Positions 7,643 to 13,827 of a stretch of 13,827 nt of DNA are shown here, piece by piece. Below the pieces are notes generated by a model. The model was given only the letters and a program-made list of their open reading frames with translations. It was not told where the DNA came from and searched no databases. Each line of letters opens with the position of its first letter. Positions within the stretch are counted from its first letter, which is position 1. The stretch is from DATAEU01 sp046724395 (GTDB taxonomy: Bacteria; Actinomycetota; UBA4738; HRBIN12): contig JBKOWM010000165.1 of NCBI GenBank assembly GCA_046724395.1, forward strand, positions 1 through 13,827, written 5' to 3'. Made by a program: the position numbers and the translations under genes.

Positions 7643-9282
7643 CCCGGTCCGTTCCCCGGCCAGCCGCCGGTCGTGCTCGCCGTGGCCGGCGTCAGCTGGA
7701 GCGCGCGGTTGACCGCGGCGAGGTACGCGCGAGCGCTGGCCTCCACGACGTCGGTGGCCACGCCTCGCCCCGTTACCCGGCGCCCGTCAAAGTCGAGCTG
7801 CACGACGACATCGCCGAGCGCGTCCGATCCACCCGTCACGCTCGAGACGTTGAAGGTCACGAGCCGCGCCTCGACACCGGCCGCGCGCTGGATCGCCCCC
7901 ATCGCGGCGTCGATGAGGCCATCGCCGATCGCGGATTCTTCGATGGTCTCGTCGCCGCGCCTGAGATGAACGGTCGCGCGCGGCTGTAGATGCGTTCCGC
8001 CGCCGACGACCACCGATTCCAGGACGAACGCGTCCTCCTCCGCCGCACCCAGCTCCTCGGAAACGATGGCCTGCAGATCCTGGTCGGTCAGCTGGATCTT
8101 TCGGTCGGCCAGATCCTTGAACCGGGCGAACGACCGGTCGAGGTGCTCCCGGTCCAGCTCGATGCCGATCTTGGCGAGCGCATCGCCGAAGGCATGCCGG
8201 CCCGAATGCTTGCCGAGCACGATGCGGTTCCCCTCGAGTCCGATCGCGACCGGATCCATGATCTCGTAGGTCGCGCGGTTGGCCAGGACGCCGTGCTGAT
8301 GGATCCCGCTCTCGTGGGCGAACGCGCTCGACCCGACGACCGCCTTGTTGGGCTGCACTGAGTAGCCCGTCGTCATCGAGACGAGCCGCGACGTCCGTGT
8401 GATCTCCCTGACGTTCAGATTGTGCCGTACTCCCAGCGCCGCGGCCCGGGTGTGAACGATCATTGCGATCTCTTCCATCGAGCAGTTGCCGGCGCGCTCC
8501 CCGATGCCGTTGACGGCCACCTCGACCTGCCTGGCACCGTTGACGACGCCCGCGAGCGAGTTGGCGACGGCCAGCCCGAGGTCGTTGTGGCAGTGCGTGG
8601 AGACGACGACACGATCCGGAACGCGCTCACGGACCACGCGCACCATCTCGCCGAACTCGTGAGGCATCGCGTACCCCACGGTGTCGGGCACGTTGATCGT
8701 CGTGGCGCCGGCCTCGACGGCTACTCGGAAGCACTCGAGGAGGAAGGCCAGCTCCGTTCGGGTGGCGTCCTGAGCGCTGAACTCGACATCGTCGGTGTAG
8801 CCGACCGCGAGCTCGACCCCTTCGCGGATGGCGTCGAGTACCTGGTTGTTGGACATCCGGAGCATGTCGTGCATGTGGATGTCGCTGGTGGAGATGAACG
8901 TGTGGACCCTCCAGCGGTCGGCCCCCTTGAGCGCGTCGGCGGCGCGGTCGATGTCGCCGGGGACCACGCGGGCCAGCGAGGCGATCACCGGCCCGCGGAC
9001 GCTCGTCGCGATCTCACGGACGGCCTCGAACTCACCCTCGGAGCTGATCGCGAACCCGGCCTCGATGATGTCGACGTTGAGCCGGCCGAGCTGTTCGGCG
9101 ATCTCGACCTTTTCGGCCTTCGTGAGCGCGATGCCCGGCGCCTGTTCGCCATCTCGCAGGGTCGTGTCGAAGACGCGGACGTGATCCACCCGGGCGTCGT
9201 CGGTACCGGCGGCGCCGGTGGCTACGGCGCCGTCGGTGCGTGCTACGCCCGGGTCCTTTCCGCCGGAACCTGTCTCACTCAT
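7639..9282 (-). CDS. leuA: 2-isopropylmalate synthase
   Basis: Condenses acetyl-CoA with 3-methyl-2-oxobutanoate, the committed step of leucine synthesis. The 547-residue protein has VFDTTLRDGEQAPG (Arg43-Asp44), the metal-binding HCHNDLGLAVANS motif, NGIGERAGNCSMEE, and a C-terminal regulatory domain (about 410-530) where leucine feedback acts in this family. The first 31 residues are a low-complexity Gly/Ala/Asp extension not shared with the core. A GTG at residue 32 (VDHVRVFDTT) could be an alternative start. The ATG at 9282 is preferred because it has AAGGTGG at 9292-9298 with 9-base spacing and overlaps the ilvC stop by 8 bases (ATGAGTGA). It is followed by leuB with a 4-base overlap. 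Confidence 0.95.
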   Translation of the reverse strand: MSETGSGGKDPGVARTDGAVATGAAGTDDARVDHVRVFDTTLRDGEQAPGIALTKAEKVEIAEQLGRLNVDIIEAGFAISSEGEFEAVREIATSVRGPVIASLARVVPGDIDRAADALKGADRWRVHTFISTSDIHMHDMLRMSNNQVLDAIREGVELAVGYTDDVEFSAQDATRTELAFLLECFRVAVEAGATTINVPDTVGYAMPHEFGEMVRVVRERVPDRVVVSTHCHNDLGLAVANSLAGVVNGARQVEVAVNGIGERAGNCSMEEIAMIVHTRAAALGVRHNLNVREITRTSRLVSMTTGYSVQPNKAVVGSSAFAHESGIHQHGVLANRATYEIMDPVAIGLEGNRIVLGKHSGRHAFGDALAKIGIELDREHLDRSFARFKDLADRKIQLTDQDLQAIVSEELGAAEEDAFVLESVVVGGGTHLQPRATVHLRRGDETIEESAIGDGLIDAAMGAIQRAAGVEARLVTFNVSSVTGGSDALGDVVVQLDFDGRRVTGRGVATDVVEASARAYLAAVNRALQLTPATASTTGGWPGNGPG

Positions 9283-10294
9283 CGCTCGGGACCACCTTCT
9301 TCTCGGATTCCAGCCACGGCATCATCTGGCGCAGGCCCCGCCCCACCTCCTCGAGCTGGGACGTCCGCGCCTGGCCGCGAAGTCGCTTGAACTCCGGGAA
9401 GCCCGAGTCGGCCTCGGCGATCCACTCCTTGGCGAACTGACCGCTCTGGATCTCGTCCAGGATCCGCCGCATTTCCTCGCGCGTTGCGTCGTCGACCACG
9501 CGAGGCCCGCGCGTGTAGTCGCCGTACTCGGCGGTGTCGCTGATGGAGTACCGCATCCAGCTCATTCCCCCCTCGTACATGAGGTCGACGATGAGCTTGA
9601 GCTCATGCAGGCACTCGAAATACGCGATCTCGGGCTGGTAGCCGGCCGCGATGAGCGTCTCGAACCCGCTCCGCACGAGCGCGGTCGTTCCGCCGCACAG
9701 CACGACCTGCTCCCCGAACAGGTCGGTCTCGGTCTCCTCCTTGAACGTCGTCTCGATGACTCCGGCCCGCGCGACTCCGATGCCGAGTGCGTACGCGAGC
9801 GCTCGGTCGCGCGCCCGGCCGGTCGCGTCCTGATGGATCGCGACGAGCGCGGGCGTGCCGATGCCCTGCTCGTACGTCCGGCGCAGCAGGTGGCCGGGAC
9901 CCTTGGGTGCGATCATCGTGACGTCGACGTCCGAGGGCGGGGCGATGGTCGCGAAATGGATGTTGAACCCGTGCGCGAACATCAGCATGTCGCCGGCCCT
10001 CAGGTTCGGTGCTATCTCGTCGGCGTAGGCCTGCGCCTGCGATGTGTCCGGCAACAGGACCATCACCACGTCGGCCTCGGCCGCGGCCTCCGCCGTCGGC
10101 AGCACGCGGAGCCCGGCCTCCTCCGCCTTCGCCCGGCTCTTCGAGCCGTCGCGCAGGCCGACGCGCACGTCGAAGCCCGAGTCGCTCAGGTTGAGCGCGT
10201 GGGCGTGCCCCTGACTCCCGAACCCCAGGACCGCGATCTTCTGCCCGTCGAGCGCCGAACGATCCGCGTCCTTCTCGTAATAGATGTTCGCCAT
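9275..10294 (-). CDS. ilvC: Ketol-acid reductoisomerase (class I)
   Basis: Isomerises and reduces 2-acetolactate or 2-aceto-2-hydroxybutyrate to the dihydroxy acids of the valine/leucine and isoleucine branches. The 339-residue length is typical of the short class I form. Visible are the dinucleotide-binding GFGSQGHA (24-31), the LRDGSKSRAKA cofactor-specificity loop whose Arg/Ser residues suggest NADPH, AHGFNIHF, MIAPKGPGHLLRR, the metal-binding TDLFGEQVVLCGG, and SDTAEYGDYTRGPRV in the C-terminal knotted domain. The ATG at 10294 has GAAGGGGA at 10302-10309 with 7-base spacing. It lies 39 bases after the ilvN stop, the largest gap inside the ilvB-to-cimA block. Its end overlaps the leuA start. 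Confidence 0.97.
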   Translation of the reverse strand: MANIYYEKDADRSALDGQKIAVLGFGSQGHAHALNLSDSGFDVRVGLRDGSKSRAKAEEAGLRVLPTAEAAAEADVVMVLLPDTSQAQAYADEIAPNLRAGDMLMFAHGFNIHFATIAPPSDVDVTMIAPKGPGHLLRRTYEQGIGTPALVAIHQDATGRARDRALAYALGIGVARAGVIETTFKEETETDLFGEQVVLCGGTTALVRSGFETLIAAGYQPEIAYFECLHELKLIVDLMYEGGMSWMRYSISDTAEYGDYTRGPRVVDDATREEMRRILDEIQSGQFAKEWIAEADSGFPEFKRLRGQARTSQLEEVGRGLRQMMPWLESEKKVVPSDE

Positions 10295-10333
10295 CCCCCG
10301 GTCCCCTTCGTCGATTGCCGGCCCTGCCGCGAC

Positions 10334-10897
10334 TCAGACGCCGCCGCCGGTCCATTCCGGGTCGTCGTGCCCGTTGCCGACGGCGACGAGCCTTCGCGAG
10401 CCGCGCTCGCGGATGCCCCGATCTCCGCGCCCGAGCGCGATCCGCCCGGTCCGCGCGAGCTCGACCACGCCGAAGTCGCGCAGCAGACCGAGAAGCGCCT
10501 CGAGCTTGTCCGGCTTGCCGCTGGCCTCCAGCGTCAGGGTCGTGTGCGTCACGTCGACGACGTTCACCCGGAAGACCGAGGCGATCTCCATGACCCGCTG
10601 GCGGTCGTCGCCCTTGGTACGAACCTTCACGAGCATCAGCTCGCGCTCGACGGCCGTTCCCTCGTCGTGTTCCAGGATCTTGATGACGTTGATGAGCTTG
10701 TTGAGCTGCTTCGTGACCTGCTCGAGCGGTTTGGACTCGACGTTGACGACGATCGTCATGCGCGACAACCCGCCGTCCTGGGTCGGGCCGACGGCAAGCG
10801 AGTCGATGTTGAACCCGCGCGCGGCGAACAGCCCCGCCACCCGCGTGAGGACGCCGGGCTTGTCCTCGACCAGCACCGAGATTGTGTGCAAGCTCAT
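10334..10897 (-). CDS. ilvN: Acetolactate synthase, small (regulatory) subunit
   Basis: Regulatory partner of IlvB. It stabilises the catalytic subunit and carries valine feedback inhibition. The 187-residue protein has an N-terminal ACT domain (MSLHTISVLVEDKPGVLTRVAG through about residue 75, with RGFNIDSLAVG typical of the family). A second ALS small-subunit domain (about 80-160) contains ELMLVKVRT and ASVFRVNVVDV. A tail of about 25 residues rich in Arg/Gly makes it slightly longer than common IlvN proteins (about 160-170). The ATG at 10897 overlaps the ilvB stop by 4 bases (ATGA) and has GGAGG at 10908-10912 with 10-base spacing. Confidence 0.96.
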   Translation of the reverse strand: MSLHTISVLVEDKPGVLTRVAGLFAARGFNIDSLAVGPTQDGGLSRMTIVVNVESKPLEQVTKQLNKLINVIKILEHDEGTAVERELMLVKVRTKGDDRQRVMEIASVFRVNVVDVTHTTLTLEASGKPDKLEALLGLLRDFGVVELARTGRIALGRGDRGIRERGSRRLVAVGNGHDDPEWTGGGV

Positions 10898-12642
10898 GCG
10901 ATCGGTGCCTCCGCCGGGTCGTCGATCGGCTTGAGATTGCCGGGCCCGAGGATGATGTCGTCGTTCGACGCACCCGCCGGCACCATCGGAAACACCATCT
11001 CTCGCGTGTCGCACCGGAAGTCGATGACGACGCTGCGATCCTCGACCGACAACGCCTTCTCGATGACCGCGTCGACCTCAGCGGGATCCTCCGCTCGCAG
11101 CCCGACGGCTCCGTACGCCTCGGCGAGCTTGACGTAATCGGGTGTGTCGGGCGTGAGGTAGACCTGGCTGTATCGCTCCTTGTAGAAGAGCTCCTGCCAT
11201 TGCCGGACCATCCCGAGGTGCGCGTTGTTGATGATGGCGGTGAGAAACGGGATGCCCTCCGTCGTGCTCGTCGCGAGCTCCTGCGCCGTCATCTGGAAGC
11301 ACCCGTCGCCGTCGATCGCCACGACGCGACGGTCCGGCCTGCCGGCCTTCGCGCCGAGCGCGGCCGGCACCGCGAAGCCCATGGTTCCCAGACCACCGGA
11401 GTTGACCCAGGTCCGCGGCTCGCGGAACCGCCAGAACTGCGAGGCCCACATCTGGTGCTGACCGACGCCGGCGACCACGATGGCGTCTCCGCTCGTGAGC
11501 TCGTAGAGCCGATCGATGGCGTACTGCGGCTTCAGCGGGCCCTCGTCGGGCTGGTCGTACGCGAGCGGATACCGATGCTTCCAGTCCTTCAGCCGCGACA
11601 GCCACGTCGATCGATCGGGGACGCCGCCACGCTCCTCCTGCCGGCGGCGAAGCTCGGCCACGAGCTTGTGGATCACGTCGCGGGCGTCGCCGACGATCGG
11701 AACGTCGGCGTTGCGGTTCTTTCCGATCTCGGCCGGATCGACGTCGGCGTGGACGATCCTGGCGTTGGGCGCGAACGACGAGAGCTGACCGGTTACGCGG
11801 TCGTCGAAGCGTGCTCCCAGAGCGACGAGCAGGTCCGCCTTCTGCATGGCGGTGACCGCCGTGTAGCAGCCGTGCATGCCCGGCATGCCGAGCGCCAGCT
11901 CATGGTCGTCGGGGAACGCACCGCGGGCCATGAGCGTCGTCACGACGGGCAGGCGTCCCTCGGTCGCCAGATCGAACAGCTCCCTCGACGCATCCGCCTT
12001 GATGACCCCGCCGCCCACGTACAGGACGGGGCGCTCCGACCGTAGGACGAACTCGACGGCCTGGCGGATCTGCTTTGCGTTGCCCTTCGTCGTGGGTCGG
12101 TACCCCGGCAGCTCGACACGGTCGGGCCAGAGCCATTCGTCCTCGTTGATGAGGACGTCCTTCGGGATGTCGACGAGGACGGGGCCCGGGCGCCCGGTCC
12201 GCGCGATGTGGAACGCTTCGCGGATCGTCTCCGCCACGGCGCCCGGACTCTTCACGAGGAAGTTGTGCTTGGTCACCGGGATCGTGATGCCGGTGATGTC
12301 GGCCTCCTGGAACGCGTCGTTGCCGACGACCGGCGTCGGCACCTGGCCGGTGATCGCCACGATCGGGACCGAGTCCATCTTGGCGTCGGCCAGCGCCGTC
12401 ACCAGGTTGCAGCCGCCCGGGCCGCTCGTCGCCATGCAGACCCCGACCCTCCCGGTCGCCCATGCGTAGCCCTCGGCGGCGTGACCCGCGCCCTGCTCGT
12501 GGCGGGTGAGGACGTGGCGGACAGAGGAGTCGATGAGCGGGTCGTACGCGGGGAGGATCGCTCCGCCGGGGATCCCGAACACGGTGTCCACGCCCTCGCC
12601 CTCGAGGGCCTTGAACAGGGCCTGGGCGCCGGTGACCCTCAT
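10894..12642 (-). CDS. ilvB: Acetolactate synthase, large (catalytic) subunit
   Basis: Thiamine-diphosphate and FAD-dependent enzyme that condenses two pyruvates, or pyruvate with 2-oxobutyrate. This is the first common step of the valine, leucine and isoleucine branches. The 582-residue length is normal. The FGIPGGAILPAYD motif and RHEQGAGHAAEGYA carry the catalytic Glu49, which activates the cofactor. The central domain has the FAD-contacting segments, including ALGARFDDRVTG. The cofactor/Mg motif runs from GDG (445-447) to NN (472-473). The ATG at 12642 overlaps the stop of the upstream 118-residue gene by 4 bases (ATGA); only a weak AGGT-type ribosome site precedes it, so translation probably depends on coupling to that gene. 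The stop overlaps the ilvN start. Confidence 0.97.
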   Translation of the reverse strand: MRVTGAQALFKALEGEGVDTVFGIPGGAILPAYDPLIDSSVRHVLTRHEQGAGHAAEGYAWATGRVGVCMATSGPGGCNLVTALADAKMDSVPIVAITGQVPTPVVGNDAFQEADITGITIPVTKHNFLVKSPGAVAETIREAFHIARTGRPGPVLVDIPKDVLINEDEWLWPDRVELPGYRPTTKGNAKQIRQAVEFVLRSERPVLYVGGGVIKADASRELFDLATEGRLPVVTTLMARGAFPDDHELALGMPGMHGCYTAVTAMQKADLLVALGARFDDRVTGQLSSFAPNARIVHADVDPAEIGKNRNADVPIVGDARDVIHKLVAELRRRQEERGGVPDRSTWLSRLKDWKHRYPLAYDQPDEGPLKPQYAIDRLYELTSGDAIVVAGVGQHQMWASQFWRFREPRTWVNSGGLGTMGFAVPAALGAKAGRPDRRVVAIDGDGCFQMTAQELATSTTEGIPFLTAIINNAHLGMVRQWQELFYKERYSQVYLTPDTPDYVKLAEAYGAVGLRAEDPAEVDAVIEKALSVEDRSVVIDFRCDTREMVFPMVPAGASNDDIILGPGNLKPIDDPAEAPIA

Positions 12643-12995
12643 CGCGCCGCGACCTGTGTCGGACGCGGATCGGAGGTACGCCGAACAGCGTGCGCCCGGT
12701 TCTCTACCGGACCGGTTTCGACGCGGCGGACTGTGCAGCCGAGCTCGTGCGCCAGGTTGCGGCACGCGCGCTCGAACTCCCACGGGGTCCAGTCGCGCCG
12801 GCGGTGCGTCAGGCCGCCCTCGCTCATCCCTCCGCCGAAATCGACCCCGGCGTCCATGTAGACGACCTCGGTTCCGAAGAACCGGTCGAATCGAGGCCGG
12901 TCGGCCGCCTCGGTCACCTCGACCTCGACCTGGCCCGGCCCCTCCCATAGGACGCTGGCCACCGTGCGGCCGTCTCGCTCGAACTCGTATCGCAT
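12639..12995 (-). CDS. Unrecognised 118-residue protein, first structural gene of the branched-chain operon
   Basis: I do not recognise a family. The start at 12995 is well supported, with AAGGAG at 13002-13007 (part of a longer AGGAAGGAG) 6 bases upstream. The frame extends to 13094 but would then run through the terminator hairpin. The first half (MRYEFERDGRTVASVLWEGPG, then an alternating VEVEV strand) looks beta-rich. The middle (DRFFGTEVVYMDAGVDFGGG) is followed by a basic HRRRDWTPWEFERACRNLAHELG helix. The tail after residue 95 is polar and probably disordered. There is no signal peptide or membrane segment, and two cysteines (78 and 87). It lies directly downstream of the attenuator and overlaps ilvB by ATGA, so it should be made with acetolactate synthase. 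A regulatory or accessory role is possible but unproven. Confidence 0.82.
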   Translation of the reverse strand: MRYEFERDGRTVASVLWEGPGQVEVEVTEAADRPRFDRFFGTEVVYMDAGVDFGGGMSEGGLTHRRRDWTPWEFERACRNLAHELGCTVRRVETGPVENRAHAVRRTSDPRPTQVAAR

Positions 12996-13050
12996 TCGTC
13001 GCTCCTTCCTCGATCTATCGGCAGGTCCCTCCCGGACCGAACCGGGGGTA

Positions 13051-13077
13051 GAAAAAACCCCTCGCGGTCGCGAGGGG
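13051..13077 (-). terminator. Attenuator: intrinsic terminator between the leader peptide and the operon
   Basis: On the minus strand CCCCTCGCG (13077-13069) pairs perfectly with CGCGAGGGG (13066-13058). The two central bases would open to give an 8-bp stem with a 4-base loop, followed at once by six T residues (13057-13052). It sits 41 bases after the leader-peptide stop and 55 bases before the first structural gene. It must therefore be read through for operon expression, which is the arrangement of an amino-acid attenuator. Confidence 0.88.
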
Positions 13078-13083
13078 CATCTG

Positions 13084-13118
13084 GCGCGGGCCACGGGCGT
13101 GTCTCCGCCCGGCCGCGC
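13084..13118 (-). promoter_or_regulatory. Leader RNA hairpin between leader-peptide stop and attenuator
   Basis: Right after the leader stop, GCGCGG (13118-13113) can pair with CCGCGC (13089-13084), and GGGCG (13110-13106) with CGCCC (13099-13095). The apical loop is GAGACA and an internal loop separates the two stems. This is the position of the pause or anti-antiterminator hairpin in leader-peptide attenuators. A ribosome stalled on the Val-Leu-Val-Leu-Ile codons would cover its 5' arm. I could not find a clean antiterminator pairing by eye. CCCGCG (13090-13085) could pair with the terminator's 3' arm if a 2-base bulge is allowed. Confidence 0.55.
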
Positions 13119-13190
13119 CTACCTAATAAGTACGAGGACGTAAAGCTTGTCTTCGTCCCCCTTTTTCGGCTCCGGCATGAGCTCTGGCAT
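13119..13190 (-). CDS. Branched-chain leader peptide (attenuation), 23 residues
   Basis: A short frame starts at ATG 13190 (MPELMPEPKKGDED...) and ends ...KLYVLVLIR before TAG at 13121-13119. Residues 18-22 are Val-Leu-Val-Leu-Ile, encoded GTC CTC GTA CTT ATT. The GTA, CTT and ATT codons are conspicuously rare in the neighbouring genes, which use GTC/CTC/ATC. AGGAG at 13205-13201 lies 10 bases before the ATG; a second in-frame ATG at 13178 is the alternative start. The frame lies between a good promoter and an intrinsic terminator ahead of ilvB-ilvN-ilvC-leuA-leuB-cimA. By analogy with known ilv/leu leader peptides, scarcity of charged Val, Leu or Ile tRNA would stall the ribosome here and let transcription pass the terminator. 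It is probably not a functional protein in its own right. Confidence 0.82.
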   Translation of the reverse strand: MPELMPEPKKGDEDKLYVLVLIR

Positions 13191-13220
13191 GGGCGCGCGA
13201 CTCCTGAGCATAGTTTGGCC

Positions 13221-13248
13221 AGTGTACGAGGGCGACGACGCGTGTCAA
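13221..13248 (-). promoter_or_regulatory. Sigma70-type promoter of the branched-chain operon
   Basis: Minus-strand TTGACA (13248-13243, perfect -35) and TACACT (13226-13221, 4 of 6 to TATAAT) are separated by 16 bases. The transcription start would fall near 13214, giving a leader of about 220 bases before the 118-residue gene, with the leader-peptide ribosome site only a few bases after the start. A short inverted repeat (AACCCC at 13247-13252 and GGGGTT at 13259-13264) overlaps the upstream edge of the -35 and could be an operator. Confidence 0.75.
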
Positions 13249-13328
13249 CCCCCGACCAGGGGTTTCGCATCGGCGAGACACGCATTCATCCCATCGGGAC
13301 GAGGCCGCCGCGAGCCTCGACGTGTTGG

Positions 13329-13343
13329 ATCGGTCCGACCGAT
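13329..13343. promoter_or_regulatory. Perfect 7-bp-arm palindrome upstream of the LURP-one gene, possible operator
   Basis: ATCGGTC-C-GACCGAT is a perfect inverted repeat with a one-base centre, lying 39 bases before the ATG at 13383 and about 80 bases upstream of the divergent operon's -35. Size and symmetry suit a dimeric repressor, but I recognise no known consensus. It is too short and lacks a T-run, so it is not a terminator. I see no convincing promoter for the plus-strand gene nearby. Confidence 0.4.
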
Positions 13344-13382
13344 ACGCGGGCCGACGGCGGCTCTGCCGCAGGAGGCGAACGA

Positions 13383-13827
13383 ATGCGCTATCAGATGCGC
13401 GAAAAGCTCTTCTCGATCGGCGATGACTCATGGATCGAGACCGCCGATGGCGCGAAGGTGTTCAAGGTGAACGGCAAAGCGATGAGGATCCGAGACACGT
13501 TCATCCTCGAGGACGCCAACGGGCACGAGATGGCGAAGATCCAGGAACGAAAGCTGCACATCCGCGACACGATGGCGATCGAGCGGGACGGCCGCAAGAT
13601 CGCCGAGGTCCATCGCAGGCTCGTCGGGTTCCGCGATCACCTCAAGGTTGAGCTGGCTGGGGGGGACGAACTGAAGGTGCACGGGAACCTCCTGGACCAC
13701 GAGTACACGATCAAGGGCCCCTCCGGAACGGTCGCGGAGATCTCCAAGAAGTGGTTTCGAATCCGCGACACGTACGGCGTCGACGTCGCAACGGGTCAGG
13801 ACGACGCCCTGCTGCTGGCGATCACCG
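13383..13827 (+). CDS. LURP-one-related / Tubby C2-like domain protein, 3' end cut by window
   Basis: The first 148 codons of a protein that runs off the right edge. It begins MRYQMREKLFSIGDDSWIE at ATG 13383, with GGAGG at 13371-13375 and 7-base spacing. The pattern KLFSIGDD...VFKVNGKA...DTFILED and LDHEYTI...ISKKWFRIRDTYGVDVATGQDDALLLA is that of the bacterial LURP-one-related (LOR) family, a Tubby-like beta barrel of about 160 residues, so nearly the whole domain is visible. The segment [RH]IRDT recurs three times (AMRIRDTF, KLHIRDTM, WFRIRDTY), reflecting the strand repeats of the barrel. The biochemical role of bacterial members is not established; phospholipid-scramblase-like binding has been suggested for the fold. 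It is transcribed divergently from the branched-chain operon, and no functional link is evident. Confidence 0.88.
   Translation, partial: MRYQMREKLFSIGDDSWIETADGAKVFKVNGKAMRIRDTFILEDANGHEMAKIQERKLHIRDTMAIERDGRKIAEVHRRLVGFRDHLKVELAGGDELKVHGNLLDHEYTIKGPSGTVAEISKKWFRIRDTYGVDVATGQDDALLLAIT

Noticed and set aside
6761..7969. Plus-strand open frame (402 codons) opposite leuB and leuA
   Set aside because: It is a shadow frame with no recognisable motif or ribosome site, opposite two intact enzymes.
9218..11137. Long plus-strand open frame (639 codons) opposite leuA-ilvC-ilvN-ilvB
   Set aside because: It spans four well-supported genes on the other strand and shows no domain; this is a GC-skew shadow.
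12996..13094. Longer start for the 118-residue gene at 13094
   Set aside because: It would translate through the terminator hairpin and skip the AAGGAG site placed 6 bases before the ATG at 12995.
13051..13214. T-box riboswitch upstream of the operon
   Set aside because: I see no T-box consensus or specifier stem. The short translated frame with Val-Leu-Val-Leu-Ile plus a terminator explains the region better.

Overview
The window is about 13.8 kb of uniformly GC-rich chromosomal DNA from a bacterium, most likely an actinobacterium or a deep relative (for example an uncultured Thermoleophilia- or Acidimicrobiia-like lineage). This is inferred from the strong G/C third-position bias, the actinobacterial look of LeuB, IlvB and the ketol-acid reductoisomerase, GTG/ATG starts and clear Shine-Dalgarno sites. 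I see no tRNA, rRNA, CRISPR array, insertion sequence or phage gene. Both ends cut through genes.

Left part, plus strand (1-4391): the 3' portion of a large membrane-bound GAF-PAS-GGDEF-EAL cyclic-di-GMP enzyme that begins before the window. After a 190-base gap comes an unrecognised membrane protein with a degenerate receiver-like cytoplasmic domain, one transmembrane helix, and an outer part carrying five 18-base tandem repeats (Gly/Thr-rich hexapeptides).

Central and right part, minus strand (read from 13248 down to 4402): one tightly packed branched-chain amino acid operon. In transcription order it holds a sigma70-type promoter (TTGACA-16-TACACT), a 23-codon leader peptide ending in LYVLVLIR, a hairpin, an intrinsic terminator (9-bp stem plus T6), an unrecognised 118-residue protein, ilvB, ilvN, ilvC, leuA, leuB, cimA and a GNAT acetyltransferase. 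Four of the junctions overlap by 4 bases (ATGA or GTGA) and one by 8, so translational coupling is likely. The leader and terminator form a previously unannotated attenuator expected to sense Val/Leu/Ile supply. IlvBN and IlvC serve valine, leucine and isoleucine. LeuA and LeuB serve leucine. CimA with LeuB makes 2-oxobutyrate from pyruvate and acetyl-CoA, giving a threonine-independent route to isoleucine. IlvD, LeuCD and the transaminase are not in the window.

Far right (13383-13827, plus strand): the 5' part of a LURP-one/Tubby-like protein, divergent from the operon and preceded by a perfect short palindrome.

The items most worth a second look are the attenuator, the unknown 118-residue protein that is the first structural gene under its control, and the receiver-like/repeat membrane protein beside the cyclic-di-GMP enzyme.
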